Source: Flavobacterium sp. 90 (lineage in GTDB: Bacteria; Bacteroidota; Bacteroidia; Flavobacteriales; Flavobacteriaceae). From it: a stretch of 64,000 bases of DNA. The notes below the pieces were generated by a model, which worked only from the letters and a program-made list of their open reading frames with translations, made no database searches and was not told where the DNA came from. The position numbers and the translations under genes were made by a program. Location: assembly GCF_004339525.1 (NCBI RefSeq), contig NZ_SMGE01000001.1, forward strand, positions 3,906,001 through 3,970,000, written 5' to 3'. How positions within the stretch are numbered: the first letter of the stretch is position 1; every line of letters begins with the position of its first letter. Positions 52,537-60,820 of this stretch are shown one piece after another.

Positions 52537-54396
52537 TTAGTTGATAAGGATCTTTTTGTTGAAATTTTCAGAACCTTTACTAATATGAACAATGTAGATA
52601 CCTTTCGGTAAATTATTTATCGTTGATAATGAATCTGCGATATTTGATCTCTCAAATATTTTCTGACCTAATATTGAAATTATCTCGATAGAATAGGGTG
52701 CTTCTGCATTATTGAAATAGATTGTGAAGTTTCCGTTTGAAGGATTTGGATATAAAATAAATTCATTTGAATCAGCTATAGTTTCCGGTGTTTCAAGTGC
52801 TGTATCTTTAACTAATTTTGCACCTAAGTTAGAACATGTGTCTGTGGTAAATGAATCCCATTGTGATGCCAAATTAAAAGTAGTACTTGGAGCTGTAACT
52901 GTAGATTTTCTTCTTAAAGTAACATCAGCTGCAAAATTTGCAGTTCCGCCATTAAAAGTCCCGATGATATCTATCAAAACGCCATTTTTGAATAAACCAA
53001 CAGCGTCATTTCCGTTAAAAGTCAATTCAGTTGCGGTTGTAGAAATATTTGCTGAACTTTTTGGGTAACAGCTTGAAGCCATTGAGCTGTTTACGATTGT
53101 AAATTTACTTCCGGTTGCTAATGTTCCGCTCAAAGTTAAACCTGTGCTCCATGCTCCGGCGCCATTCGTTTGTTTTTTTACGGTGTAAACTGATAAACTC
53201 ACAGAAGCGCCTGTATTATTGGCAATTTCTAAAGCTTTGTTGTTTCCTGAACCTTCTATGTATTCAGAGAATAATAATTCAGTTGCAGTTCCACCAGTTC
53301 CGCTGCTATTTGTTGTAACGGCAATTGTATTGCTTGACGCAGAAGCATTTCCGGCAGCATCTTTTGCTTTTACATAAATCGAATAACTTGTAGAAGCTGT
53401 TAAACCAGTTATAGTTGCTGTTAATCCTGAAACAGTCGTTTTTAAAGCACTATTTGCATAAACATCATAACCTGTAACGCCAACATTATCTGTAGAAGCT
53501 GTCCATGAAACTGTAATAGATGTTGAAGTTTTAGTTGTGGAAGCTAAACTCGTTGGAGCTGTTGGCGCCTGAGTATCTCCTGAAGGAGCAGTTCCGCCCC
53601 AAATTTGATTTACATATTCCGGATGATCGATATATGGATTTCTATTATTCTGACGTGTATAAATAGCATTGTTTCTTGCAATTTCTCTCGCACTTACTGG
53701 ATCTTGAGCATTCCAGGCCAAAAGCATATTCAAAAATGCCGTAGTAAATACTTTGTTGCTTGAACCATCAAACATAGCATACGAATATCCTGCAACTGTA
53801 TTTTCGTAACGAGTTGCAAAATAAAAGTACATTCTGGCAATATCGCCTTTAAATTCATTAATTGGTTCAAAAACGGTTCCTGAATATCCAGATACAGAAC
53901 TTGATCCTAATTTTCCTCCGTTTTGTGAAGTATAAGTTGCTGAACCTACAGTTCCATGTGGATAATTAGAACGCATTCCGTTTACTTTTCCATCGGTTGG
54001 AGTGATAAAATGCGCATCGGCAACCATTGGAGATTGCTCATTAAATACCGATTGCGGAATAATATGTTCTCTATTATAACAGTCGCCTTCTACAGAATAA
54101 TTGCCACATCTTTGTGTACTTCCAGTACTGTAATTGTAAGGATCTGTTCCTGATGGGTTTTCAGAATACATATCGAGAACGGTTCCATCATTTTCATAAA
54201 AATTATCAACATCAGAGGTTTGATATGTGGTATACAATCCTGCATATCCATTATCAGTATGTCCTTTAATAATGTTGTACAATTGAGTTTTTAAAGTGTA
54301 TCCTGTTCCGGTTGCTGTGTTGTAATAACCAGACGGAATTTGCGCAAATGTTGCTGTAAAAACGAGTAAAAATAAAAATGAGTAGAGTTTTTTCAT
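52537..54396 (-). CDS. Secreted endonuclease I with FN3, lamin-tail and T9SS sorting domains
   Basis: 619 residues. Signal peptide (MKKLYSFLFLLVFTATFA), then an endonuclease I domain (about 30-265) with the His-metal motif YNREHIIPQSVF, then a fibronectin type III domain (about 275-362, APTSLASTTKTSTSITVSW), a lamin-tail domain (about 370-510, LLFSEYIEGSGNNKALEIAN) and a type A type IX secretion sorting domain (about 545-619, LYPNPSNGNFTIYF ... KGIYIVHI). It is exported through the outer membrane and attached or released to degrade extracellular DNA or RNA for nutrients. All modules are in the usual order. Confidence 0.9.
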   Translation of the reverse strand: MKKLYSFLFLLVFTATFAQIPSGYYNTATGTGYTLKTQLYNIIKGHTDNGYAGLYTTYQTSDVDNFYENDGTVLDMYSENPSGTDPYNYSTGSTQRCGNYSVEGDCYNREHIIPQSVFNEQSPMVADAHFITPTDGKVNGMRSNYPHGTVGSATYTSQNGGKLGSSSVSGYSGTVFEPINEFKGDIARMYFYFATRYENTVAGYSYAMFDGSSNKVFTTAFLNMLLAWNAQDPVSAREIARNNAIYTRQNNRNPYIDHPEYVNQIWGGTAPSGDTQAPTAPTSLASTTKTSTSITVSWTASTDNVGVTGYDVYANSALKTTVSGLTATITGLTASTSYSIYVKAKDAAGNASASSNTIAVTTNSSGTGGTATELLFSEYIEGSGNNKALEIANNTGASVSLSVYTVKKQTNGAGAWSTGLTLSGTLATGSKFTIVNSSMASSCYPKSSANISTTATELTFNGNDAVGLFKNGVLIDIIGTFNGGTANFAADVTLRRKSTVTAPSTTFNLASQWDSFTTDTCSNLGAKLVKDTALETPETIADSNEFILYPNPSNGNFTIYFNNAEAPYSIEIISILGQKIFERSNIADSLSTINNLPKGIYIVHISKGSENFNKKILIN

Positions 54397-54559
54397 AAAT
54401 TTAGGTTTAAGATTTGAGTTAATAATAAATTGATCTTTAGTGAGTTAATTTAGTTATTGTAGCAAATCTACTATTTTTATGAATCCGTTGCGTTAAGGGA
54501 AGATTATTTTTAGATATATTTTCTTACGGGCGTGTTTTTACCATGTAAGTTAGATAAGT

Positions 54560-54950
54560 TCATTTTAGAAAGGTGTTTGAATAATCTCGCAAAGACGCAA
54601 AGGCGCAAAGTTTTTTTCTCTTATTTTATGTCATTTCGATTTCTATGATAAAACCAAATCTTTTTTTTAGGAGCTAATCCCGCTATCCATTTCAATCTTT
54701 TGTAGCGAACCCCGCTACAAAAGGATTTCCACTTCTATCGGGGCTAGGGCAATTATTTTCATAACAATATTTTCGTAAAGTTTGTCATCCCGAGGAACGA
54801 GAAATCACACCAGTAATTCGACAAAGATTGGTGATTTTAGGAACGGAGTTTCATGTGTGATTTCTCCTCTGTCGAAATGACATAAAATGGGATTAATTAC
54901 ATTTCGATTCAACGGATTAATCCCGAAGCTTCGGGACGTTGCTACAAAAT
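54560..54950. repeat. Repeat-filled 770-base intergenic region
   Basis: The region 54397-55166 has no gene. It contains a 'ctcgcaaagacgcaaagg' word (54585), a degenerate inverted copy of the TCATTTCGAC element (about 54780-54890, TTGTCATCCCGAGGAAC facing CCTCTGTCGAAATGACA), and CCCGAAGCTTCGGGA (54928). These are relics of dispersed elements. Confidence 0.55.
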
Positions 54951-55166
54951 AGGTCGTTCCTTCGGAACTTTTGTAAAGAGCCTTCGGCTCGATTTATATT
55001 GTAGGGATGGATTTTAATCCATCATAGTTTTTCAAATTTGTATCATTTTATGTCATTTTGGGGAACGAGAAATGACAAACTTGATCGAATAATAAAAGCT
55101 TAAATTATCTTACATCACTTATATGGTGAAGAGAATTTTGCATCTTAGCGTCTTCGTAGCAAAACT

Positions 55167-56684
55167 TTACTTAGATTTAGGAAATGCAGCACTCTGATAA
55201 GCACCTAAATCCGGTGGAGAAGTTCTCGTGGCTCCAATAATATCTAATGGAATGATATAGTCCTGATTTCCTTTCGCGAAAGCGGCAGAAGTATTGTCAA
55301 TATTTAGTTTGTTTTGAGAAACATTAAAGAATTTTGGACTCTGATTTAGAATAATCTGCTTGTAATGTTCCGGATCTTTGGAAAATTGATAATCTGGATT
55401 TGTGCTTGAACTGCTAAATTTTAATAAACAATTGTTTAATTGATATACAAAAGCCGCGCTGGTATTTTTATTTAAATTAAATTCATTGGTATTTGAACCG
55501 TAAATAATACAGTTATTGAAAGTTGCCTGAGTCAAAGAATTTGTTTCGGGAGTTGCTCCAGCCAAACTGTTGCTTAAATTCAGAGCAAATTGTGAACTTG
55601 GCCAATTGTTGTTGAATGTACAATGCGTAAAAACATAATTTCCGCCGTAAACACAGGATAAACTTGCTAAACCAGCATAATTGATGGCAATGTTTTCGCC
55701 ATTAATTCGGGCGTTTTGAGCTAGAATTCCGTATTCAGCACAATTGTAAATCTGAGTATTTTTAATTTGAATTGTTGTATTGTCTTGGTTTCTAATATCT
55801 AAACCTGTAATCGCATTTTTTAATGTCAGATGATTTATGCTGTGATTTGTACTTCCGCTGGATAATATCACAGATTTCCATTGTCCTGGAATATCATCAT
55901 AAAGAGATTCTAATCGATCGCCTTCAAAAATAACCTCATTCTCCAATTTTTCGGTTGTTGAGGTTGTTCCGTTTATTTGCAACGAAGCTTTATTGTCTAC
56001 ATAAATTCCTGAGCTAGCGTGAAGAAATACTCGCGCTCCGGCTTCAAAAGTTACGGTTTTATTTTGTGGAACTCCGGCGTAACCGTAAATTACGTAAGGT
56101 TTCTGTTTTGTGAAAATCAATTCATTTCCGTTAACAGGATCATTTTCATTCAAATAAAATCCATCAACATCTTTGCCGTCAATTTTGATTTTTTCTTTAG
56201 TTCCATCGGCATTTTGTTTTGGATAAAGAAAAACAGCATCCTGAATTAAGGTAACCAAAGCAACTTCCTGAAGATTTGCGCCGCTGTCAAATTGAATTTC
56301 ATCGGTATATAGAAAATCAGTTGGATTCGCATCTGTAATATCTGCTGTAGTTTCAATAAAAATATACAAACTGTCTTTCGCTAAAAGCGTAACATTATTG
56401 AAGATTTTACCATTATTTCCGGTCATTCCGTCAACTGTCATTCGGTATTTTGAATTCAAACCTTTTTTGAATTGAACTGTCGGAATCGAAATGTCGTTTT
56501 TACTTTTATTATAAACTTTAAGTTGGTACGTGCTTGAACCAATGTTTTTAAAAACAGTATCTAAATAAACGGTGTCTTTTGAGAACTTTAAATCTCCGGA
56601 ACTGGCAACGGTATCAAAATCTGTTCGACAAGAACTGAAAGCTAAAAGTAAACCGAAAATGAAGAGTATAAAGTATTGACGCAT
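55167..56684 (-). CDS. Lipoprotein with right-handed beta-helix
   Basis: 505 residues. A lipoprotein signal ending LAFSSC places Cys at about residue 19. Residues about 30-200 are a beta-rich N-terminal domain (DTVYLDTVFKNIGSSTYQLK). From about 200 to 450 there are short repeated strands with Asn turns (IQIKNTQIYNCAEYGILAQN, FTHCTFNNNWPSS), a right-handed beta-helix of the kind found in polysaccharide-binding proteins and lyases. No catalytic residues were identified, so it may bind glycans or act structurally at the outer membrane. It is a conserved Bacteroidota family of unknown role; no neighbours suggest an operon. Confidence 0.7.
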   Translation of the reverse strand: MRQYFILFIFGLLLAFSSCRTDFDTVASSGDLKFSKDTVYLDTVFKNIGSSTYQLKVYNKSKNDISIPTVQFKKGLNSKYRMTVDGMTGNNGKIFNNVTLLAKDSLYIFIETTADITDANPTDFLYTDEIQFDSGANLQEVALVTLIQDAVFLYPKQNADGTKEKIKIDGKDVDGFYLNENDPVNGNELIFTKQKPYVIYGYAGVPQNKTVTFEAGARVFLHASSGIYVDNKASLQINGTTSTTEKLENEVIFEGDRLESLYDDIPGQWKSVILSSGSTNHSINHLTLKNAITGLDIRNQDNTTIQIKNTQIYNCAEYGILAQNARINGENIAINYAGLASLSCVYGGNYVFTHCTFNNNWPSSQFALNLSNSLAGATPETNSLTQATFNNCIIYGSNTNEFNLNKNTSAAFVYQLNNCLLKFSSSSTNPDYQFSKDPEHYKQIILNQSPKFFNVSQNKLNIDNTSAAFAKGNQDYIIPLDIIGATRTSPPDLGAYQSAAFPKSK

Positions 56685-56936
56685 TTGAATAAAGTTTTTT
56701 GCTACAGATTAAAAGTATTAAAATGATTTTCTGCGAAATGCGAAAAGAAAATAATCTTTTAAAATCTGTGAATCTGTGGCAAAAAAAATAATTTTCAGCC
56801 AAAGATTAATTTTGATTGTTTTTGTAAAAATAGCAAAAAACTTACACGTTTGAAGATGATTTTTAATAATAGGAATGTATTTTCTAATTTGTATCTCATC
56901 TTTTCTTTAATTTTACGATTTTAAAGCCTATTTTAA

Positions 56937-57365
56937 ATGAATTACACAAAAGAACAAATATTAGAGCGTTGCAATCAGTTTTCTAAAAACACTTTGATGG
57001 AAACGCTAAAAATTGAATATATAGACGCAGGCGAAGATTTTTTAACTGCAAAAATGCCTGTAAATCCAAGCGTTCACCAACCAATGGGATTATTGCATGG
57101 CGGCGCTTCAGTAGCTTTGGCTGAAAGCGTTGGAAGTGCAGCATCTTTCTTTTTTATTGATCCAAGAGAACAGGAAGTTCGTGGAATCGAAATCTCAGCA
57201 AATCACCTGAAAAGTATTCGAGAAGGTTTTGTTTTTGGAACCGCAAGAATCATTCATAAAGGAAGAAGTATTCATCTTTGGGAAATTAAAATTACGGATG
57301 AAGACGGAAATCTTATTTCGCTTTGCAAATTGACGAATATGGTTTTAGACAAAAAGAAAGCGTAG
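56937..57365 (+). CDS. PaaI-type hotdog thioesterase, probably menaquinone pathway
   Basis: 142 residues, a single hotdog domain. The motif PMGLLHGGASVALAESVGSA (about 45-65) contains the catalytic HGG...E pattern, and GIEISANHLKSIREG is also typical. Such enzymes hydrolyse acyl-CoA; next to isochorismate synthase it is likely to be the 1,4-dihydroxy-2-naphthoyl-CoA thioesterase of menaquinone synthesis, which is an inference from the neighbour. Five bases separate it from the next gene. Confidence 0.85.
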   Translation: MNYTKEQILERCNQFSKNTLMETLKIEYIDAGEDFLTAKMPVNPSVHQPMGLLHGGASVALAESVGSAASFFFIDPREQEVRGIEISANHLKSIREGFVFGTARIIHKGRSIHLWEIKITDEDGNLISLCKLTNMVLDKKKA

Positions 57366-57370
57366 AAAAT

Positions 57371-58447
57371 ATGAATGACTTTTTTTCTACTATAAAAAAA
57401 CATCAAGAACAAAATTTACCTTTTGTAATCTATTCTAAGCCTAATTCGTCCAGTATTTTTGCGCTTTTACAGCAAAATGATACTTTGTATAAGGTTTCGA
57501 ATTATAGTGAGAAAGGTTTTGTTTTTGCTTCTTTTGATGAAAAGCAACTGATTTTAATTCCGGAAGAAGAATCAAAAATTATTAGCGCGGAACAAACTAA
57601 AATCAATTTTGATTTTAATGATATCGAAGAAGTAAGTTTTAATTTGGAAGCCAAAAAGCAATATGAAGATTTGGTTTCAAAAGGAATTGAAGCGATTAAA
57701 AACGAAGAATTCAAAAAAGTGGTTTTATCCAGAAGTGAAACAATAGACTTGGTTAATTTCGATTTTAGTACTATTTTTCAGCGTTTGATTCATTTGTATC
57801 CAACGACTTTCTCATATTGTTTTTTTCATCCACAAATTGGACTTTGGATGGGTGCAACACCGGAACAATTGTTGAAAGCAAGCGGGAATGTTTTTGAAAC
57901 GACTGCTTTGGCAGGAACTCAGAAAGCAACTACAGAAACTGAGATTCTTTGGCAGCAAAAAGAAAAAGACGAACAGCAATATGTTACTGATTTTATTGTA
58001 AAAAGATTGCGTGAAGTTGCGGCTTCGGTTAATGTTACAGCGCCTTACAGTTTGAAAGCTGGATCGATCTGGCATATTAAAACTGATATTTCGGGAGTTT
58101 TGAACGATAATTCAACGCTTGAAGAAGTGATCGATACTTTGCATCCAACTCCTGCAGTTTGTGGTTTGCCAAAGAAGAAAGCAAAAGCTTTTATCATCGA
58201 AAATGAAAATTATGACAGAACTTTCTATACTGGTTTTCTTGGCGAATTAAATAGCAGTTTTGCCAACAAAATAGCAAGCTCTGATTTGTTTGTAAATTTA
58301 CGCAGCATGCAAATCAAGGATAATAAAGCAATATTATACATGGGCTGCGGAATTACAAAAGAGAGTATTCCTGAAAAAGAATGGGAGGAAAGCGTCAATA
58401 AATCCATGACAATGAAAAGGGTTTTTGAAAATAACTTAAAAAAATAA
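57371..58447 (+). CDS. menF: Isochorismate synthase
   Basis: 358 residues from the ATG at 57371; a longer in-frame start overlaps the thioesterase. It is a chorismate-binding enzyme with the conserved segments FKKVVLSRSETI, WMGATPEQLLKASG, FETTALAGT, VTDFIVKRLREV, HPTPAVCGLPK and NYDRTFYTGFLGEL. It isomerises chorismate to isochorismate. Paired with the thioesterase, the menaquinone branch (MenF) is more likely than siderophore synthesis (EntC), but the two cannot be separated with certainty by motif alone. No other men genes are present here. Confidence 0.88.
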   Translation: MNDFFSTIKKHQEQNLPFVIYSKPNSSSIFALLQQNDTLYKVSNYSEKGFVFASFDEKQLILIPEEESKIISAEQTKINFDFNDIEEVSFNLEAKKQYEDLVSKGIEAIKNEEFKKVVLSRSETIDLVNFDFSTIFQRLIHLYPTTFSYCFFHPQIGLWMGATPEQLLKASGNVFETTALAGTQKATTETEILWQQKEKDEQQYVTDFIVKRLREVAASVNVTAPYSLKAGSIWHIKTDISGVLNDNSTLEEVIDTLHPTPAVCGLPKKKAKAFIIENENYDRTFYTGFLGELNSSFANKIASSDLFVNLRSMQIKDNKAILYMGCGITKESIPEKEWEESVNKSMTMKRVFENNLKK

Positions 58448-58451
58448 GTTT

Positions 58452-58496
58452 ACAGTCGCAGTTTTCAGTTTTGTTGAGACTGAATACTGCGACTGT
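58452..58496. repeat. Hairpin between menF and the deacetylase gene
   Basis: ACAGTCGCAGT-tt-TCAGT pairs with ACTGA-at-ACTGCGACTGT, an inverted repeat of about 16 bp. It lacks a T-run, so it may be a REP-like element or mRNA-stabilising structure rather than a terminator. Confidence 0.55.
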
Positions 58497-58519
58497 ATAC
58501 TGTGACTAAAATAAAAAAT

Positions 58520-59236
58520 ATGAAATTAGATATATTAGCCTTTGGGGCACATCCGGATGATGTAGAATTAGGTTGTGCGGGAACAATTTTAAAAGAAGTA
58601 TCTCTTGGAAAAAAAGTTGGTATTGTAGACTTAACGCGTGGCGAATTAGGTACACGCGGAACTGCGGAAACCAGAGATTCTGAAGCTGCCGATGCAGCAA
58701 AAATATTAGGTGTTTTGGTTCGTGAAAATCTGGAGATGCGTGACGGTTTTTTTGTCAATGACGAAAAACACCAATTAGAGGTTATAAAAATGATTCGAAA
58801 GTATAAACCTGAAATCGTATTGTGTAATGCAATCGACGATCGCCATATCGATCACGGAAAAGGAAGTAAATTAGTTTCTGATGCTTGCTTTTTGTCGGGA
58901 TTGGTAAAGATTGAAACTTCGGTTGATGGAGAGAATCAGGAACCGTGGAGACCAAGGGTAGTTTATCATTATATTCAGTGGAAAAATATTGTTCCGGATT
59001 TTGTAGTTGACATTACTGGATTTGAGGATAAAAAAGTAGAAGCGATTATGGCTTATAAGACTCAGTTTTATGATCCGAATTCAACTGAACCTGTAACGCC
59101 AATTACGAGTAAAAACTTCTTTGAAAGTTTAAATTATCGTGCGCAGGACTTAGGAAGGTTAGTTGGCAAAGATTTTGCTGAAGGTTTTACTGTTGAAAGG
59201 TGTTTGGCAGTCAATAGTTTAGAAAATTTGATGTAA
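58520..59236 (+). CDS. bshB1: Bacillithiol biosynthesis deacetylase BshB1
   Basis: 238 residues from the ATG at 58520. A PIG-L/LmbE-type deacetylase: the zinc motif FGAHPDDVELGC at residues 7-18 and the third ligand region DRHIDHGKGS (about 110-119). BshB1-specific features are LTRGELGTRGTAETRDSEA and the C-terminal Phe/Tyr-rich segment. It deacetylates GlcNAc-malate to GlcN-malate in bacillithiol synthesis, the low-molecular-weight thiol of many Bacteroidota. Confidence 0.92.
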   Translation: MKLDILAFGAHPDDVELGCAGTILKEVSLGKKVGIVDLTRGELGTRGTAETRDSEAADAAKILGVLVRENLEMRDGFFVNDEKHQLEVIKMIRKYKPEIVLCNAIDDRHIDHGKGSKLVSDACFLSGLVKIETSVDGENQEPWRPRVVYHYIQWKNIVPDFVVDITGFEDKKVEAIMAYKTQFYDPNSTEPVTPITSKNFFESLNYRAQDLGRLVGKDFAEGFTVERCLAVNSLENLM

Positions 59237-59264
59237 TTTTTATAAAAATTTTTCATTTTTTTCT

Positions 59265-59294
59265 TTGTAGAAGTAAACCTTTGTTATATATTTG
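59265..59294 (+). promoter_or_regulatory. tRNA-His promoter, TTG-N19-TATATTTG
   Basis: TTG at 59265-59267 and TATATTTG at 59287-59294 with 19 bases between, 17 bases before the tRNA. A good match to the phylum consensus. Confidence 0.65.
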
Positions 59295-59311
59295 CACTCG
59301 CTAAGCAAAAT

Positions 59312-59386
59312 GGTGGTTGTAGCTCAGCTGGTTAGAGTAGCGGTTTGTGGTGCCGCGGGTCGCCGGTTCGAACCCGGTCAGCCACC
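59312..59386 (+). tRNA. tRNA-His(GTG)
   Basis: Acceptor GTGGTTG/CAGCCAC with the histidine-specific extra G at -1 (59312) opposite C73, D-arm AGCTCAGCTGGTTAGAGT, anticodon arm GCGGT-TTGTGGT-GCCGC (anticodon GTG) and T-arm GCCGG-TTCGAAC-CCGGT. CCA is not encoded. This canonical tRNA contrasts sharply with the irregular tRNA-like sequences in the left half. Confidence 0.95.
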
Positions 59387-59395
59387 CAGAAATTC

Positions 59396-59427
59396 AAAAG
59401 CCTTGAAGAAATTCAAGGCTTTTTTTG
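59396..59427 (+). terminator. tRNA-His terminator
   Basis: AAAAGCCTTGAA pairs with TTCAAGGCTTTT followed by TTT, ten bases after the tRNA. Confidence 0.8.
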
Positions 59428-59513
59428 TGCGTTTAATTTTCTTCTACCGTATAAGTGATTTAAGTTCATTTTAGATTTCCTAACAACATTTCGTGTCAAT
59501 CCACATTTCAACT

Positions 59514-59632
59514 ATAGCCCGTGGTTTCAACAATGGGGAACTTATTGTGATTCAATTGCAGTTCTCGGTTTTAAGGACAGAATATAGATAAAGAATATAT
59601 ATTGCGCTCCCATGGTTAAAACCACGGGCTAT
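59514..59632. repeat. Inverted repeat of ATAGCCCGTGGTTT family
   Basis: Arms at 59514-59538 and 59608-59632 share ATAGCCCGTGGTTT against AAACCACGGGCTAT. It fills part of the 450-base gap 59428-59875; the remainder (59640-59820) contains a half copy of the TCATTTCGAC element and no gene. Confidence 0.65.
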
Positions 59633-59820
59633 GGTTTGGTTGGGATAAATAACCTCAAAGTTTGTCATTTCTCCTCTGTCGAAATAGCAAGATTGTGTTT
59701 GTCTAAAATGAACTTACATTACTTATATGGTTCAATATAGCAAAAATGTTAATTAACATTGCGTTAGATGCACTGCTGTGCATCTCTACATATCAACTTA
59801 CATGGTTTAATAATAAAAAC

Positions 59821-59847
59821 AAAAAAGCATGACGATTAAGTCATGCT
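59821..59847 (-). terminator. Terminator after the metallopeptidase
   Basis: AGCATGAC pairs with GTCATGCT (8 bp) and reads into TTTTTTG on the - strand, 29 bases after the stop codon of the metallopeptidase gene. Confidence 0.65.
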
Positions 59848-59875
59848 CATTTGGTTGTTATATTTGGTTTGCGGA

Positions 59876-60727
59876 TTAACGAATTTCGTCAAAAGTATTT
59901 CCTTGTTTGATATCACCGGTTTTGAAACCTTTTTTGAACCAGTACATTCTTTGTTCAGATGTTCCGTGTGTGAAGGAATCCGGAACAACATGACCTTGCA
60001 TTTTGCTTTGAATTGCGTCATCACCAACGGCATTTGCAGCACTTAAAGCTTCTTCAATATCACCTTCTTCAATATATTGCTGGTTGTCATGAGCCCATAC
60101 TCCTGCGTAAAAATCGGCCTGCAATTCTAATGCAACCGAAAGTTTATTGGCTTCGGCTTCACTTTTTCCTTCTTGCTCCTGACGCATTTTGGCTGAGGTT
60201 CCTAATAAGGTTTGTATATGATGGCCAATTTCGTGCGCTATAACGTACGCAATTGCAAAGTCACCACCTTTGGCACCAAATTTAGTTTTTAGTTCCTCAA
60301 AGAAGGCTAAATCCATATATACCTTTTGATCTCCCGGACAATAAAAAGGTCCTGATGCAGATGATGCACCGCCACAAGCCGTATTAACAGAGCCTTTAAA
60401 AAGCACTAATTTTGGGTTTTTGTATGTCATGCCGTTTACGGTAAATATTTTGCCCCAAGTGTCTTCAGTTTTAGCCAGGACAGATCTCACAAAATGTCCC
60501 ATTTCTTCGTCTTCTTTGCTTAACGGAGCTGCTGTTTCAGTTGTTTGTTGTTGTCCGCCTTGTATTTGTTCTAGAGCAGATCCTATAGTTTGCCCGGTTT
60601 CACCACCAAAAACATTCAGTAGTAAAATTACTATTCCAATAATACCACCACCAACGGCTACTTTTCCGCCAGAAATTGATCTTCTGTCTTCAACATTATC
60701 GCTTTCTCTAGTTCCTTTCCATTTCAT
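59876..60727 (-). CDS. Neutral zinc metallopeptidase, YpfJ family
   Basis: 283 residues. A short cytoplasmic N-terminus, one membrane helix (about 24-42, GGKVAVGGGIIGIVILLLNV), a Gln-rich linker, then the peptidase domain with HEIGHHIQ (HExxH, around residue 167) and the downstream Glu in LELQADFYAGVWAH. The segment SGPFYCPGDQKVYMDLAFF is typical of the family. The catalytic domain faces the periplasm. The physiological substrate is unknown. Confidence 0.9.
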   Translation of the reverse strand: MKWKGTRESDNVEDRRSISGGKVAVGGGIIGIVILLLNVFGGETGQTIGSALEQIQGGQQQTTETAAPLSKEDEEMGHFVRSVLAKTEDTWGKIFTVNGMTYKNPKLVLFKGSVNTACGGASSASGPFYCPGDQKVYMDLAFFEELKTKFGAKGGDFAIAYVIAHEIGHHIQTLLGTSAKMRQEQEGKSEAEANKLSVALELQADFYAGVWAHDNQQYIEEGDIEEALSAANAVGDDAIQSKMQGHVVPDSFTHGTSEQRMYWFKKGFKTGDIKQGNTFDEIR

Positions 60728-60820
60728 AGTATTTTGTATTAAAAATTATTGTAGGGTAAATCTTTACGAATTTATATTTTTTTTTGGAATTAGAGACTAA
60801 TCAGTCTTATTTACTTTTAA

